64,000 bases of DNA, taken from Bacteroidota bacterium (GTDB taxonomy: Bacteria > Bacteroidota > Bacteroidia > AKYH767-A > 2013-40CM-41-45). The notes under the pieces were generated by a model, which saw only the letters and a program-made list of their open reading frames with translations, was not told where the DNA came from and made no database searches. The stretch is taken from contig QQVM01000017.1 of the NCBI GenBank assembly GCA_003389385.1, positions 289,634 to 353,633 on the forward strand, read 5' to 3'. A program made the position numbers and the translations under genes. This document shows, in pieces, positions 26,732 through 35,936 of this stretch (the stretch's first letter is position 1; every line of letters starts with the position of its first letter).

Positions 26732-27826
26732 CTAAAAGCGGACCAAAGTCACATGCTCGTCAATTCCGCTAATTACTTCTACGTATTCAAGATCTTCAAT
26801 ACCCTTAACAATGGTTCTTGGCTTGTCTTCACCTTTTACCATCACCTGATTTCCTGAACGAACAAATTCACGCGGTATTACAAGTGCTTTTTTTCCTTCT
26901 TCAATCACTATATTAGCTTCAAGTGAGAGCCCGCTGAAAAGACTCAATGAATCCGGATTTTCAAATGTTGCGGTTACACGGCATGTCTTGGTAAGTGCAT
27001 TCACTTTTGGATAAATTCTGGTGATGACTCCGGAGAAATTCCTGTCACGGTATGCGTCAATTGAATAAACCACCTTTTGCCCTTCTTTGATAAAACTTAT
27101 ATCTGTTTCATCAATTTCAAGTTCCGCTTCATATTCAGATGCGTCACCGATATCAAACAATGGTTTAATACTGCTCACCAGTCCTCCGGGATCTGCATTG
27201 ACATCATATATTTTTCCGTTGATAAGGGAGTGGATGTCATAATCGCCCTTTGCGCTGATCAGCGACTGAAGCTGGTTATAAGCATTCAGTTTTTCAACCT
27301 GCAAGCGATTTTTAGCCACTGAAAAATTTTCAGCAGCACGACGATAATTATGTTTGGAAATTGCGTACTGTGTTTCAGACTGGTCGAAAGTTGATTTTGA
27401 AACCGCTTGTTTCTCAATCAGGCTTTTGTTCCTAATGTAATTTATACTGTCCAGCAGAAACTTGGATCGGGCACTTTCCACTTCCTGCTTCAGCGCAATC
27501 ATCATGGAGCCTTTTTCGTCAGCGTTCTCTTCGGCTAGTTTGTATTGATTTCTGGCGTTGGCAATCGAATATTCATTCATTTCATTCTTGATTGAAATGA
27601 GAGGAGCACCTGCATTAATCACCTGACCAGATTCAACATGCACCTGGATTACATATCCAGGGAACTTGCTGAATACCTGGTAGTGATTTTGTGGAAGAAC
27701 TTTTCCAGAAGCATATACCGCATGTATGATTTCACGGTACTCTGGACTTGCGCTGTTTTCTTTTTTTCCGCATGAATAAAATAATGCAGATTGGATGATG
27801 AACAATGTAAAAAGAACCTTATTCAT
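26732..27826 (-). CDS. Efflux periplasmic adaptor lipoprotein (MacA/HlyD type)
   Basis: 364 residues. Lipobox at Cys19 (SALFYSCG). The biotinyl-lipoyl hairpin halves (QVHVESGQVINAGAPLISI and DIHSLINGKIYDVNADPGGLVS) flank an alpha-helical coiled-coil hairpin (about 95-190), followed by beta-barrel and membrane-proximal domains. It sits 8 bases before the FtsX-type permease and 3 bases after the RND pump gene; by order it serves the ABC exporter, though it could also pair with the RND pump. Confidence 0.85.
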   Translation of the reverse strand: MNKVLFTLFIIQSALFYSCGKKENSASPEYREIIHAVYASGKVLPQNHYQVFSKFPGYVIQVHVESGQVINAGAPLISIKNEMNEYSIANARNQYKLAEENADEKGSMMIALKQEVESARSKFLLDSINYIRNKSLIEKQAVSKSTFDQSETQYAISKHNYRRAAENFSVAKNRLQVEKLNAYNQLQSLISAKGDYDIHSLINGKIYDVNADPGGLVSSIKPLFDIGDASEYEAELEIDETDISFIKEGQKVVYSIDAYRDRNFSGVITRIYPKVNALTKTCRVTATFENPDSLSLFSGLSLEANIVIEEGKKALVIPREFVRSGNQVMVKGEDKPRTIVKGIEDLEYVEVISGIDEHVTLVRF

Positions 27827-27829
27827 AAA

Positions 27830-30800
27830 TCAGAAGTTTTCAACTTTCATCAGCTCCTCGTATTTTTTTGCTGCCACCCCTTTATCAACTGGCTTTCCTG
27901 TCAACTTTTTTAACTTGTTTTTCATCTGTTCTGAAATCAGATACATGACAGGTACCATGAATAAAGTCAGAAAGGTAGCAAAACCCAACCCGAAAATCAT
28001 GGTCCAGGAAAGAGGTCCCCAGAAAGCAGTGTTGTCTCCTCCGAAATAAATTCCCGGTTTAAAATCTCTGAACAAGGCTTCAAAATCGATATTCAGACCT
28101 ACAGCAAGTGGGATCAAACCAAGAATGGCCGCAAGTGCAGTGAGTATCACCGGCGTCATCCTGGTTTTACCTGCTTCAGCAATAGAGTCAAAAACAGGAA
28201 CACCTTTTTCCCTTAGCAAATCTGTAAATTCAACAAGAAGAATTCCGTTTCGAACAACAATGCCTGCAAGAGCGATAATTCCCACACCGCTCATCACAAT
28301 TGAGAATTCCATTTTGAAGAGCGAGAATCCGATAAATACACCAATTATACTGAATACTATTTCTGTGAGGATGATGATCGGCTTTGAAACTGAGTTAAAC
28401 TGGAGTACAAGTATCAGTACAATCAAAAGGAGGGATGCCATCATCGCCCATCCCAAAAATGCAGATGTCTCGGCTTGTTCTTCCTGAGATCCTGTCATTT
28501 CAATATTTACTCCGTTCAATTTTCCAAACGAGTTTATCGCTTTTTGAACTTCCTGTACTACTTCATTTTCATTGTATCCTCCCAAGACGTTGGATGAAAT
28601 GGTTACAACCCTCTTTTGGTTTTTTCGCTTGATAATTCCGTAGGTGTCGGAATACTTGACTTCGGCAAAAGAGGACAATGGCACATTTCTCACAATACCG
28701 CCCATGTTCATGTCGCGATAAAGTATTTTCAGATTTCGAAGCATGTCTACATTATACCGCTGGTCATCCTTATACTTTATAACAATGTTGTGATCGTCAT
28801 TCAAATCTCTGTACTTTGAAATATCAGCCCCAAGAACACCCATGAAAATTTCATTTCCAATCATGTATGTTGAAATGCCTTCTCTGTTTGCTCTTTCCCT
28901 GTCTATATTGAAAACAACCTGAGGTTTTTGATCCTGCAAATCGCTGCGCAGTTCTTCCACGCCATCGATTTTGAGACTGTCGAGGTATCGCTTTAAATCC
29001 TTACTGCTTGATACAAGGTCCTCATAATTATCCCCGCTCACTTCAATATTTACAGGTTTTCCTACTGGTGGCCCCCCTTGCTCCTGGGCAACGGTGATTT
29101 CGGCTCCAGGTATGCCTTTCACCGCTTCACGTATTTTGTCCAAATATTGTGCGGTCGATTCACCATTTCTTTTCCCGTATTCTACAAAGGCTACTGAAAC
29201 TTTGCTTTTGTTCGGGTAACTGTTTTGATCTTCGTCGGATGGATCTGTCACACTTACAGTGACATTAGCAATGACCGATTTTACAATTGGATTGGGCCAG
29301 TTGATTGTTTTATAAACTCTGTCCTCAACAATTTTTGTAATTGAATCAGTGTATGCCTGATCTGTTCCCACAGGCAAGCTTGTATATACATAAATAAAAT
29401 TTGGGTCCGCCACTGGAAAGAAACTTATACCACCATTTCTTATTATCAGCATGAAAATCGACAAGAAGAAAATCCCCACAGTAAGAAACATCATCTTCCA
29501 TGGCCGGTGGAGACAATAAACCAATGCACGTTTGTATCTCTCCTGAAATGCCGGCCAGGTTTTAATCTGGAAATTTTTGACAATTTTTTGCAGCCAAAAT
29601 TTATGAACTATAAACAAGAGTAATGTCAACACGGCAAAGTTTCCAGTACCTCTGCCCATTAAATATCCAAATACAATAGCAACTCCGAAAAAAATCAATG
29701 AAGTGCGCAGGGATTTTTTCTTTCGTTCCTCTGAATCATTGTGAGGGCGCATAAACTGCGCAGCAAAAACCGGGTTGATAATGTATGCGACTACTAAAGA
29801 TCCCATAAGAGTCACGATGAGTGTAACTGGAAGGAAGAACATAAACTTGCCGATGATTCCTTTCCAGAAAAGCAAGGGAATGAATGGAGCAAGGGTAGTC
29901 AGAGTTCCGGATAATACAGGAAGAAAAACTTCTCCGGCGGCTAGCTTGGCTGCTTCAGTAATGGATTTTTTACCGTTTGAAAAAATCCTGTGTGTATTTT
30001 CTATGACTACAATCGCATCGTCCACCACAATTCCCAGCGCAAGCAGAAATGAAAACAATACAATCATATTCAGCGTGAAGCCTATGGTCGGCATCACTAT
30101 GAAGGCAAGGAACATGGAAAGAGGGACCGAGGCGGCCACAAAGAATGCGTTTGTTGCACCCATAAAGAACATCAGTATTATGAATACAAGTACAAAGCCA
30201 ATGATGATAGTATTGATAAGGTCATGTAGGGTTAGCCTGGTTTGTGCGCTCTGATCTCCGGTAAGAGTTACTTTGATGTCTTTCGGCCATTTGTTTTCTT
30301 TCAGATCTTTGATTAGAGCAGAAATTTTATCTGAAGCTTCAATTAAATTCTCGCCTTTTCTTTTGATAACATTCAGTGTAATTACATTCTGCTTATCTAG
30401 ACGAGCATAGCTCTCCTGTTCACGGTATGAATCTTTGACCTCTGCAATGTCTTTTAAATAAACAGCTTTTCCTTCAATGGAGTTGATCACAAGGTTAGCG
30501 ACCTGATCGACATTTTTAAATTCACCGCTGACACTGAGTGATCTTCTGACTCCGTCAATGTTCACACTTCCTCCGGGTATAGTCAGGTTCTCCGATTGAA
30601 CTGCCCTAGCGATATCACCCATTCCAATACCAACCGCCTGCATTTTGAGCATGTCTACATTGATCTGTATCTCTCTTTCCAATGCCCCAATCATCTCCAC
30701 CTTTTTGATTTCCTTCATGCTTTCAAGGTAATCCTTGGCATCGTCAGCATATTGCTTGAGCTTATTAAGATCATAGTCTCCACTGATATTTACCTGCATG

Positions 30801-31237
30801 ATTGGCAGATCAGCAAAATTGATTTCAATTATTTCAGGCTCGTTCTTTAAGTCTTTCGGAAGATCTCTCTTTGCCCTGTCAACTGCATCTTTCACTTTCT
30901 GTCGTGCATCGTCAATTTTTACATCCGATCCGAATTCGACTACCACATTGCAATAATCCTGCAGAGAGCTGCTTTTAATTTTTTTGACTCCGGCAATATT
31001 TTTACATTCTTTTTCTATAGGGCGTACGATCAGGTTTTCCATGTCCTTAGGTGAAGTGCCCGGATGTACAACGCTGACGTATATATTAGGAAGCGATATG
31101 TCCGGAAAGCTCTCCTTAGGAAGTCCTTGATATGCCAGGATTCCGGAAATTGTGAGCATGACAGTCAGGATAAAAATTGACACCTTGTTGTCTATGGCCC
31201 AGGATGAAGGCTTGAATTCTTTTTTTATTTCTTTCAT
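27830..31237 (-). CDS. RND efflux pump, inner-membrane subunit (AcrB/MMPL family)
   Basis: 1135 residues, the normal size for HAE-type RND pumps. First TM about 19-38, a large porter domain (PN1/PN2: VRPIEKECKNIAGVKKI), TM2-6 with the proton-relay Asp pair in LALGIVVDDAIVVIENTHR, a second porter region, and TM8-12 (GVGIIALAGIVVRNGILLVEFTD). The sixth-to-seventh TM linker is longer than in AcrB, with two extra hydrophobic segments (about 505-545). It is a proton-driven exporter of drugs or other amphiphiles, with adaptor and TolC encoded just upstream. Confidence 0.93.
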   Translation of the reverse strand: MKEIKKEFKPSSWAIDNKVSIFILTVMLTISGILAYQGLPKESFPDISLPNIYVSVVHPGTSPKDMENLIVRPIEKECKNIAGVKKIKSSSLQDYCNVVVEFGSDVKIDDARQKVKDAVDRAKRDLPKDLKNEPEIIEINFADLPIMQVNISGDYDLNKLKQYADDAKDYLESMKEIKKVEMIGALEREIQINVDMLKMQAVGIGMGDIARAVQSENLTIPGGSVNIDGVRRSLSVSGEFKNVDQVANLVINSIEGKAVYLKDIAEVKDSYREQESYARLDKQNVITLNVIKRKGENLIEASDKISALIKDLKENKWPKDIKVTLTGDQSAQTRLTLHDLINTIIIGFVLVFIILMFFMGATNAFFVAASVPLSMFLAFIVMPTIGFTLNMIVLFSFLLALGIVVDDAIVVIENTHRIFSNGKKSITEAAKLAAGEVFLPVLSGTLTTLAPFIPLLFWKGIIGKFMFFLPVTLIVTLMGSLVVAYIINPVFAAQFMRPHNDSEERKKKSLRTSLIFFGVAIVFGYLMGRGTGNFAVLTLLLFIVHKFWLQKIVKNFQIKTWPAFQERYKRALVYCLHRPWKMMFLTVGIFFLSIFMLIIRNGGISFFPVADPNFIYVYTSLPVGTDQAYTDSITKIVEDRVYKTINWPNPIVKSVIANVTVSVTDPSDEDQNSYPNKSKVSVAFVEYGKRNGESTAQYLDKIREAVKGIPGAEITVAQEQGGPPVGKPVNIEVSGDNYEDLVSSSKDLKRYLDSLKIDGVEELRSDLQDQKPQVVFNIDRERANREGISTYMIGNEIFMGVLGADISKYRDLNDDHNIVIKYKDDQRYNVDMLRNLKILYRDMNMGGIVRNVPLSSFAEVKYSDTYGIIKRKNQKRVVTISSNVLGGYNENEVVQEVQKAINSFGKLNGVNIEMTGSQEEQAETSAFLGWAMMASLLLIVLILVLQFNSVSKPIIILTEIVFSIIGVFIGFSLFKMEFSIVMSGVGIIALAGIVVRNGILLVEFTDLLREKGVPVFDSIAEAGKTRMTPVILTALAAILGLIPLAVGLNIDFEALFRDFKPGIYFGGDNTAFWGPLSWTMIFGLGFATFLTLFMVPVMYLISEQMKNKLKKLTGKPVDKGVAAKKYEELMKVENF

Positions 31238-31272
31238 AATGATTTAATACTTTGAAAAAGATCCTGCAAGCA

Positions 31273-32394
31273 TTATAACTTAATGATGTCTCCTTCAATC
31301 ACATTTTGATAGCCGAATGTGATGACTCTGTCGCCTTCTTCCAGTCCACCGGTGATTTCGGTATAACCATTATATGTCATACCGCTTATTACGCTTTTAC
31401 GAAGAGCAACTGTTTTTCCGTTTTCTGTGCCTGCCACGTACAAGAATTCACCTTCTTTTGATTTCTGAATTGATCCGACGGGAACTACAAATGCTTTTTC
31501 GTTTTCATAGTCTACAATTCTGAGAACAGCAACCATATTGGGTAAGTAATTGCCGTCCTTTTCATTTAACCTGACTTCTACATTGAATGTCCTGTTCATG
31601 GGATTAATTGCTCTTCCTGCATAGTCGAGTTTGCTTCTTATCTCTTTGTTCATGTCAGGAAATGAAATAATCACTTCATTTCCTTTATTTACTTTGCTTA
31701 TGAATGATTCAGCCACTTCTGCAGTAACTTTGAGCGAGTTTGTGTTCACCACCCTGAAAGCAGGCATTCCGGGAGCTACTGTTTGACCTGTTTTAATATA
31801 AACCTGGTCAACAGTTCCGTTTATTGGAGATTTGATGCGCGTCATGTCCAATTGCTCACGAAGTGTGGCCATTCTTTTTTCCAGACTTTCCTTGTTTGTT
31901 TTTGCCTGTAAATATTGTACTTCACTGCCTATTTTCTGAGTCCAGAGGTTTTGCTGCTTGTGATACAAATGAGTTGCAAGGTCAAGCTGTGTCTGAACTT
32001 CAGCGATACTTTGCATGATGATCCTGTCATCAGTCGATGCAAGAAGCTGCCCTTTAGAAACTTTATCGCCCGGGCGTGCATTCACTTTCATTAAGGTCCC
32101 CATACTTTCTGCACTGACAATGACGTCTTCATCTCCTTCAACCTTTGCCTGAACTTCAATAAAATGAAGAAAGGGTGCTGTCTTCATTTCGGTCACTACC
32201 ACATTTTTAGCTCGTGCTTCTAAAGTGGTATCGCTGTTTGCGAGTTCAGTTTCGAGCTCAGTGATTTGCTGCTTTAATTCAGATTGTTGCTTGCGCAGTT
32301 CCTGCAGCTTTGCCTGCTTGTCAACATTATTCTGGCCGCTGGAGCAGGAATAAGCTACAGCTATTAGTGAATAGAAAAAAATTCTGTTTTTCAT
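31273..32394 (-). CDS. RND efflux periplasmic adaptor lipoprotein
   Basis: 373 residues. Lipobox at Cys17 (VAYSCSSG), a coiled coil at 25-55 (LQELRKQQSELKQQITELE), lipoyl halves (VNARPGDKVSKGQLLA, INGTVDQVYIKTGQTVAPG) separated by a short helical hairpin, then barrel and membrane-proximal domains ending GYQNVIEGDIIKL. It lies 20 bases after tolC and 35 bases before the RND pump gene. It connects the RND pump to the outer-membrane channel. Confidence 0.9.
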   Translation of the reverse strand: MKNRIFFYSLIAVAYSCSSGQNNVDKQAKLQELRKQQSELKQQITELETELANSDTTLEARAKNVVVTEMKTAPFLHFIEVQAKVEGDEDVIVSAESMGTLMKVNARPGDKVSKGQLLASTDDRIIMQSIAEVQTQLDLATHLYHKQQNLWTQKIGSEVQYLQAKTNKESLEKRMATLREQLDMTRIKSPINGTVDQVYIKTGQTVAPGMPAFRVVNTNSLKVTAEVAESFISKVNKGNEVIISFPDMNKEIRSKLDYAGRAINPMNRTFNVEVRLNEKDGNYLPNMVAVLRIVDYENEKAFVVPVGSIQKSKEGEFLYVAGTENGKTVALRKSVISGMTYNGYTEITGGLEEGDRVITFGYQNVIEGDIIKL

Positions 32395-32414
32395 ATATAT
32401 GATGTGATTGAATT

Positions 32415-33758
32415 TTAATAAATGGAATTGCCCATTGATTTGTCAAGTTCTATTTTGGAAATCACTGCTTCGTACATTGCAGAGAAGTAATTTGTTTGGG
32501 CATCCTTTAATGACGTTTCTGCATCCATGATTTCCAGGCTGGAACCGACTCCCTGATCATATTTTATTTTGGATATATTATAGATATCTGTTGCCAATTG
32601 AAGGTTTTGCTCCTGAACCTCGAGGGAGTTTAAAGCGTCAACGAGTGAATTTCTCTTCGCAGAAATTTCAATCAATGCACCCTGCTCAAAGGATTTAATT
32701 TCATTTCTGATTTTTTGCAGTGAAAGTTTTTCCTGTCTGATTTTCGAGTTTTTTTGCAGGCCATCAAAAATTGGAAAACGAACAGTGGCTCCCACTACGG
32801 CTGTACTGAACCATCTTCTGTCGGAGTCAAAGAAATTCATTTCGGTGCGCTGGGCATTCGCGCTCAGGCTTCCGTATGCATGAAGGGTGGGGTAGTATCC
32901 TGCCCTGTACCTTCTAATATTGTATTCCTGGAGCTGAGACTGAGTTTGCAAAATTGAATATTCTATTCTTTTTGTCACATCTGCCTTTTCAAGAGGAACA
33001 GAAATGTTTTTGATGTCAGAAGATGAAAGTGAATCTGTAAGAATAAGTTTCATCTGAGCATTCATTCCAATTTGAAATTTCAGGATCTGATCAGACAGAA
33101 GAATCAGTCTTCCGAACTTGTCTTGTTCAGAGCGAATGTTGTTCAATTCAAGTTTCACCCTGTCATAGTCGAGCTTTTCTACAAATCCGTTTTCATACAA
33201 AGCCTTTGTGTCATCATGAAGTTTTGTAATTCGCTGAACGTTTGCATCCAGAACTTTTCTTCTTTCAATAAGAAGCAGATTGTTATAGTAGGCTTTGTAA
33301 ACGTTAAGGGCTGTTTCCGTTTCAGTGCGTGATAAATTTCTTGTAGCCAGTTCATGAAATGTTCTTGTTGCTTTTACACCCAATAAGTAAGTAGGATCAA
33401 ACAGCAATTGTGAAGCGCTGAGATTACCGGTCGCATTCCATTTTGTGCCGAACTGTATAGGAATAAATTCTCCCGCTTCTCCTTCAAAAAATTCAGCAGG
33501 AAGCAAAGATGTTGGCAGTTCCACGAAATGCTGCACATCAAAACTGCTGTTCACCTGTGGAAGTCCTATGCCTACGATCTCCCTCACCTGAGCTTTGGAA
33601 ATTCCTGCATCGAGTCTTGCATTCTGTACATCCATTTGATTCTGAAGAGCGTATTCAACTGCCTGCTTTGCTGAAAACCGGTAAACGCTGTCCTGAACAA
33701 TCGAATGAGCCCTTTGCCCGTACAAAAGAAGCAATAGTCCGATTAGTGTTTTTTTCAT
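32415..33758 (-). CDS. TolC-family outer-membrane efflux protein
   Basis: 447 residues with a signal peptide ending near AHSIVQD and two long repeats of helical coiled coil plus barrel strands typical of the OEP family (second repeat from about 240; GYYPTLHAYGSLS, YDQGVGSSLEIMDAETSL). It is the only outer-membrane channel gene of the operon, so both the RND and ABC pumps may use it. It starts 23 bases after the TetR gene. Confidence 0.92.
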   Translation of the reverse strand: MKKTLIGLLLLLYGQRAHSIVQDSVYRFSAKQAVEYALQNQMDVQNARLDAGISKAQVREIVGIGLPQVNSSFDVQHFVELPTSLLPAEFFEGEAGEFIPIQFGTKWNATGNLSASQLLFDPTYLLGVKATRTFHELATRNLSRTETETALNVYKAYYNNLLLIERRKVLDANVQRITKLHDDTKALYENGFVEKLDYDRVKLELNNIRSEQDKFGRLILLSDQILKFQIGMNAQMKLILTDSLSSSDIKNISVPLEKADVTKRIEYSILQTQSQLQEYNIRRYRAGYYPTLHAYGSLSANAQRTEMNFFDSDRRWFSTAVVGATVRFPIFDGLQKNSKIRQEKLSLQKIRNEIKSFEQGALIEISAKRNSLVDALNSLEVQEQNLQLATDIYNISKIKYDQGVGSSLEIMDAETSLKDAQTNYFSAMYEAVISKIELDKSMGNSIY

Positions 33759-33781
33759 AAAATTAGTTTTGAGAAAAATTA

Positions 33782-34423
33782 TTATTCTTCTTCTTCTTCA
33801 ATGTTTTTGTATTTGTTAACCAACTTGTGCCCTTTTAATGTAACCACACCTTGCAGGAAATGATCCAGCAAGGTAACCTGCACTTCTCCCACATTAAATT
33901 GATCTGGAGGAAAAGCTTCAGGATTAAATGCCAGCTCGACTTGTTCCAGACGCAGTCTTGCTAGGATTTTTACTTTCAGATCGCTCCTGTAGAGGTTTTG
34001 TTTCATGCCCATTTTAAGGTTGTCTTCGATAAATCCGGTAAGCTCTTTCTCTCTGAATGATTTAAAATGTTTCCAAGATGCCGAGTGATATTTTTGCAGG
34101 TCATAAAACAGAATAGGGTTCATAGTTTGGAATTTGTTTCCCATGTATTGCATCATCTGCATAAGCTCATGAATCGCGTTGGTAGAGGATTCCCTGATTC
34201 CATGCATGTCCTCCAGCTGCTTTTTTAATTCCGATAAGACCAGTTCAGTTACCAGGTTTTGTTTGTCCTTGCAGGTTTTGTAAATGGTTTTTTTTGACAT
34301 GCCCAATTTTGCAGCAATGTCATCCATTGTTACACTTTTCACGCCGTGTCTGAAAAACAATTCTCTTGCAGCATTGAGTATTCTCTCAGAAATCAAATGA
34401 CTGTGGTCTGTAACTTGTTCCAT
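33782..34423 (-). CDS. TetR-family transcriptional regulator, first gene of the efflux operon
   Basis: 213 residues. The N-terminal TetR helix-turn-helix is at about 13-55 (ILNAARELFFRHGVKSVTMDD, AAKLGMSKKTIYKTCKDKQNL shown in pieces: FFRHGVKSVTMDDIAAKLG, MSKKTIYKTCKDK). The C-terminal ligand domain is all helical and ends in a run of five Glu. It leads the pump genes in the same direction, and its own promoter is covered by a perfect palindrome, so it most likely represses the whole operon including itself and is released by a pump substrate. Ligand unknown. Confidence 0.9.
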   Translation of the reverse strand: MEQVTDHSHLISERILNAARELFFRHGVKSVTMDDIAAKLGMSKKTIYKTCKDKQNLVTELVLSELKKQLEDMHGIRESSTNAIHELMQMMQYMGNKFQTMNPILFYDLQKYHSASWKHFKSFREKELTGFIEDNLKMGMKQNLYRSDLKVKILARLRLEQVELAFNPEAFPPDQFNVGEVQVTLLDHFLQGVVTLKGHKLVNKYKNIEEEEE

Positions 34424-34430
34424 TAGGACG

Positions 34431-34468
34431 CAAAACTATGGAAACTTTTAGGATACATAAAGTTTCCA
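34431..34468 (-). promoter_or_regulatory. Efflux operon promoter covered by a TetR operator palindrome
   Basis: Arms TGGAAACTTT (34439-34448) and AAAGTTTCCA (34459-34468) form a perfect 10-bp inverted repeat with a 10-base spacer. On the minus strand the -7 box TAGTTTTG (34438-34431) abuts it, and a -33-like CTTTA falls in the distal arm 20 bases away. The dyad therefore occupies the -33/-7 spacer. The -7 box ends 7 bases before the tetR ATG, predicting a nearly leaderless mRNA. Confidence 0.75.
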
Positions 34469-34584
34469 AGTATTTTTCGTATAATATTTATTGGATACCT
34501 GATTTATGGAGTTAATTCTTGGAAATTATTCGAAAATCAGCATTACTGAGTTTTGATTTTCTTACCTTCGTGCTATAATTACTG

Positions 34585-35931
34585 ATGCACGACCTGAACT
34601 CACTCAATGCAGTATCCCCGGTTGACGGGCGTTACCGTAATCAAACACTAGTGCTTTCGGATTTCTTCTCCGAGCAAGCTTTGATTCGTTACCGACTCCA
34701 GGTAGAGGTGGAGTATTTCCTTGCTCTCTGTGAAATCCCACTTCCGGAACTTGCCGGAATCAATGCCACATCTGCAGAGAAATTTCGTGATCTGTACAGA
34801 AAATTTAATGCTGCTGACGCAGACAGAGTGAAAGAGCTTGAGAAAGAGACAAATCATGATGTAAAAGCTTTGGAATATTTCATCAAGGAAAAGATGCATC
34901 TTCTCGGTTGGGATGATTATAAAGAGTTCATTCACTTCGGACTCACTTCTCAGGATATCAATAATACTGCAATGCCAATGGCAGTGAGAGATGCTGTTTA
35001 CAGTGTTTACATTCCAATGCTGGAGGAAATTCTTACCAGCTTGAATGAACTTTCAGAAAAGTGGAATGACATTCCCATGCTCAGCAGGACGCATGGTCAG
35101 CCTGCATCACCGACCCGACTAGGGAAAGAAGTCGGTGTGTTTGTTGAAAGAATCAGCAGCCAGCTTGAGTTGATGAAGAAGATTCCTTTCAGTGCAAAGT
35201 TTGGCGGGGCAACAGGAAATTTCAACGCTCATCATGTTGCCTATCCTTCAGTCGACTGGAAGAAATTTGCAGATGATTTTGTAGAAGACAGACTTGATCT
35301 TGTCAGACAACAACTCACAACTCAGATTGAACATTACGATCACCTTTGCGCATTGTTTGACAACATAAAAAGAATCAATAATATTCTCATTGATCTCAAC
35401 CGCGACTTCTGGACATACATTTCAATGGATTATTTCAGTCAGTCTATTCAAGGCAATGAGGTGGGAAGTTCTGCAATGCCACACAAGGTAAACCCCATCG
35501 ATTTTGAAAATTCCGAAGGCAACCTTGGAATGGCTAATGCCATATTCGAACATTTATCTGCCAAGCTTCCTATTTCAAGGCTTCAGCGCGATCTAACCGA
35601 CAGCACGGTGATTCGCAATGCGGGTGTGCCATTTGCTCATACAGTTATTGCACTGCGGTCTTTGAGAAGAGGCTTAGGAAAAATTTCTGTAAACAGGCAG
35701 GCAATTGATGATGACCTGTCTTCCAATTGGGCAGTTGTCGCCGAAGCTATTCAAACAATTTTACGCAAAGAAAAATACCCAAAGCCTTACGAGGCATTAA
35801 AGTCTCTTACCCGAACCAATTCCAAAATCACAAAAGAATCAATACATTCATTTATTGACGGATTAAATCTTGATAGCGGCCTAAAAACAAGATTAAAGGA
35901 AATAACTCCTTTCAATTACACAGGTCTCTGA
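34585..35931 (+). CDS. purB: Adenylosuccinate lyase
   Basis: 448 residues of the fumarase/aspartase superfamily. The signature loop GSSAMPHKVNPIDFENSEGN begins near residue 293, with the catalytic Ser in it. SRTHGQPASPTRLGKE (about 168-183) carries the catalytic His, and FIHFGLTSQDINNTAMP is the N-terminal substrate segment. It acts twice in purine synthesis (SAICAR to AICAR; adenylosuccinate to AMP). It is divergent from the TetR gene; the glycosyltransferase gene follows after 5 bases. A partial -7 box TACCTTCG is at 34563-34570. Confidence 0.95.
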   Translation: MHDLNSLNAVSPVDGRYRNQTLVLSDFFSEQALIRYRLQVEVEYFLALCEIPLPELAGINATSAEKFRDLYRKFNAADADRVKELEKETNHDVKALEYFIKEKMHLLGWDDYKEFIHFGLTSQDINNTAMPMAVRDAVYSVYIPMLEEILTSLNELSEKWNDIPMLSRTHGQPASPTRLGKEVGVFVERISSQLELMKKIPFSAKFGGATGNFNAHHVAYPSVDWKKFADDFVEDRLDLVRQQLTTQIEHYDHLCALFDNIKRINNILIDLNRDFWTYISMDYFSQSIQGNEVGSSAMPHKVNPIDFENSEGNLGMANAIFEHLSAKLPISRLQRDLTDSTVIRNAGVPFAHTVIALRSLRRGLGKISVNRQAIDDDLSSNWAVVAEAIQTILRKEKYPKPYEALKSLTRTNSKITKESIHSFIDGLNLDSGLKTRLKEITPFNYTGL

Positions 35932-35936
35932 ATTAC

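Noticed and set aside
29775..30254. Plus-strand open frame of 159 codons opposite the RND pump gene
   Set aside because: Lies wholly inside the conserved RND coding region on the other strand; translation rich in Thr/Met/Ile typical of antisense frames.
33781..33800. TTC repeat (five units) at the end of the TetR gene as a phase-variation tract
   Set aside because: Only encodes a run of Glu at the C-terminus; in-frame triplet, too short to suggest switching.
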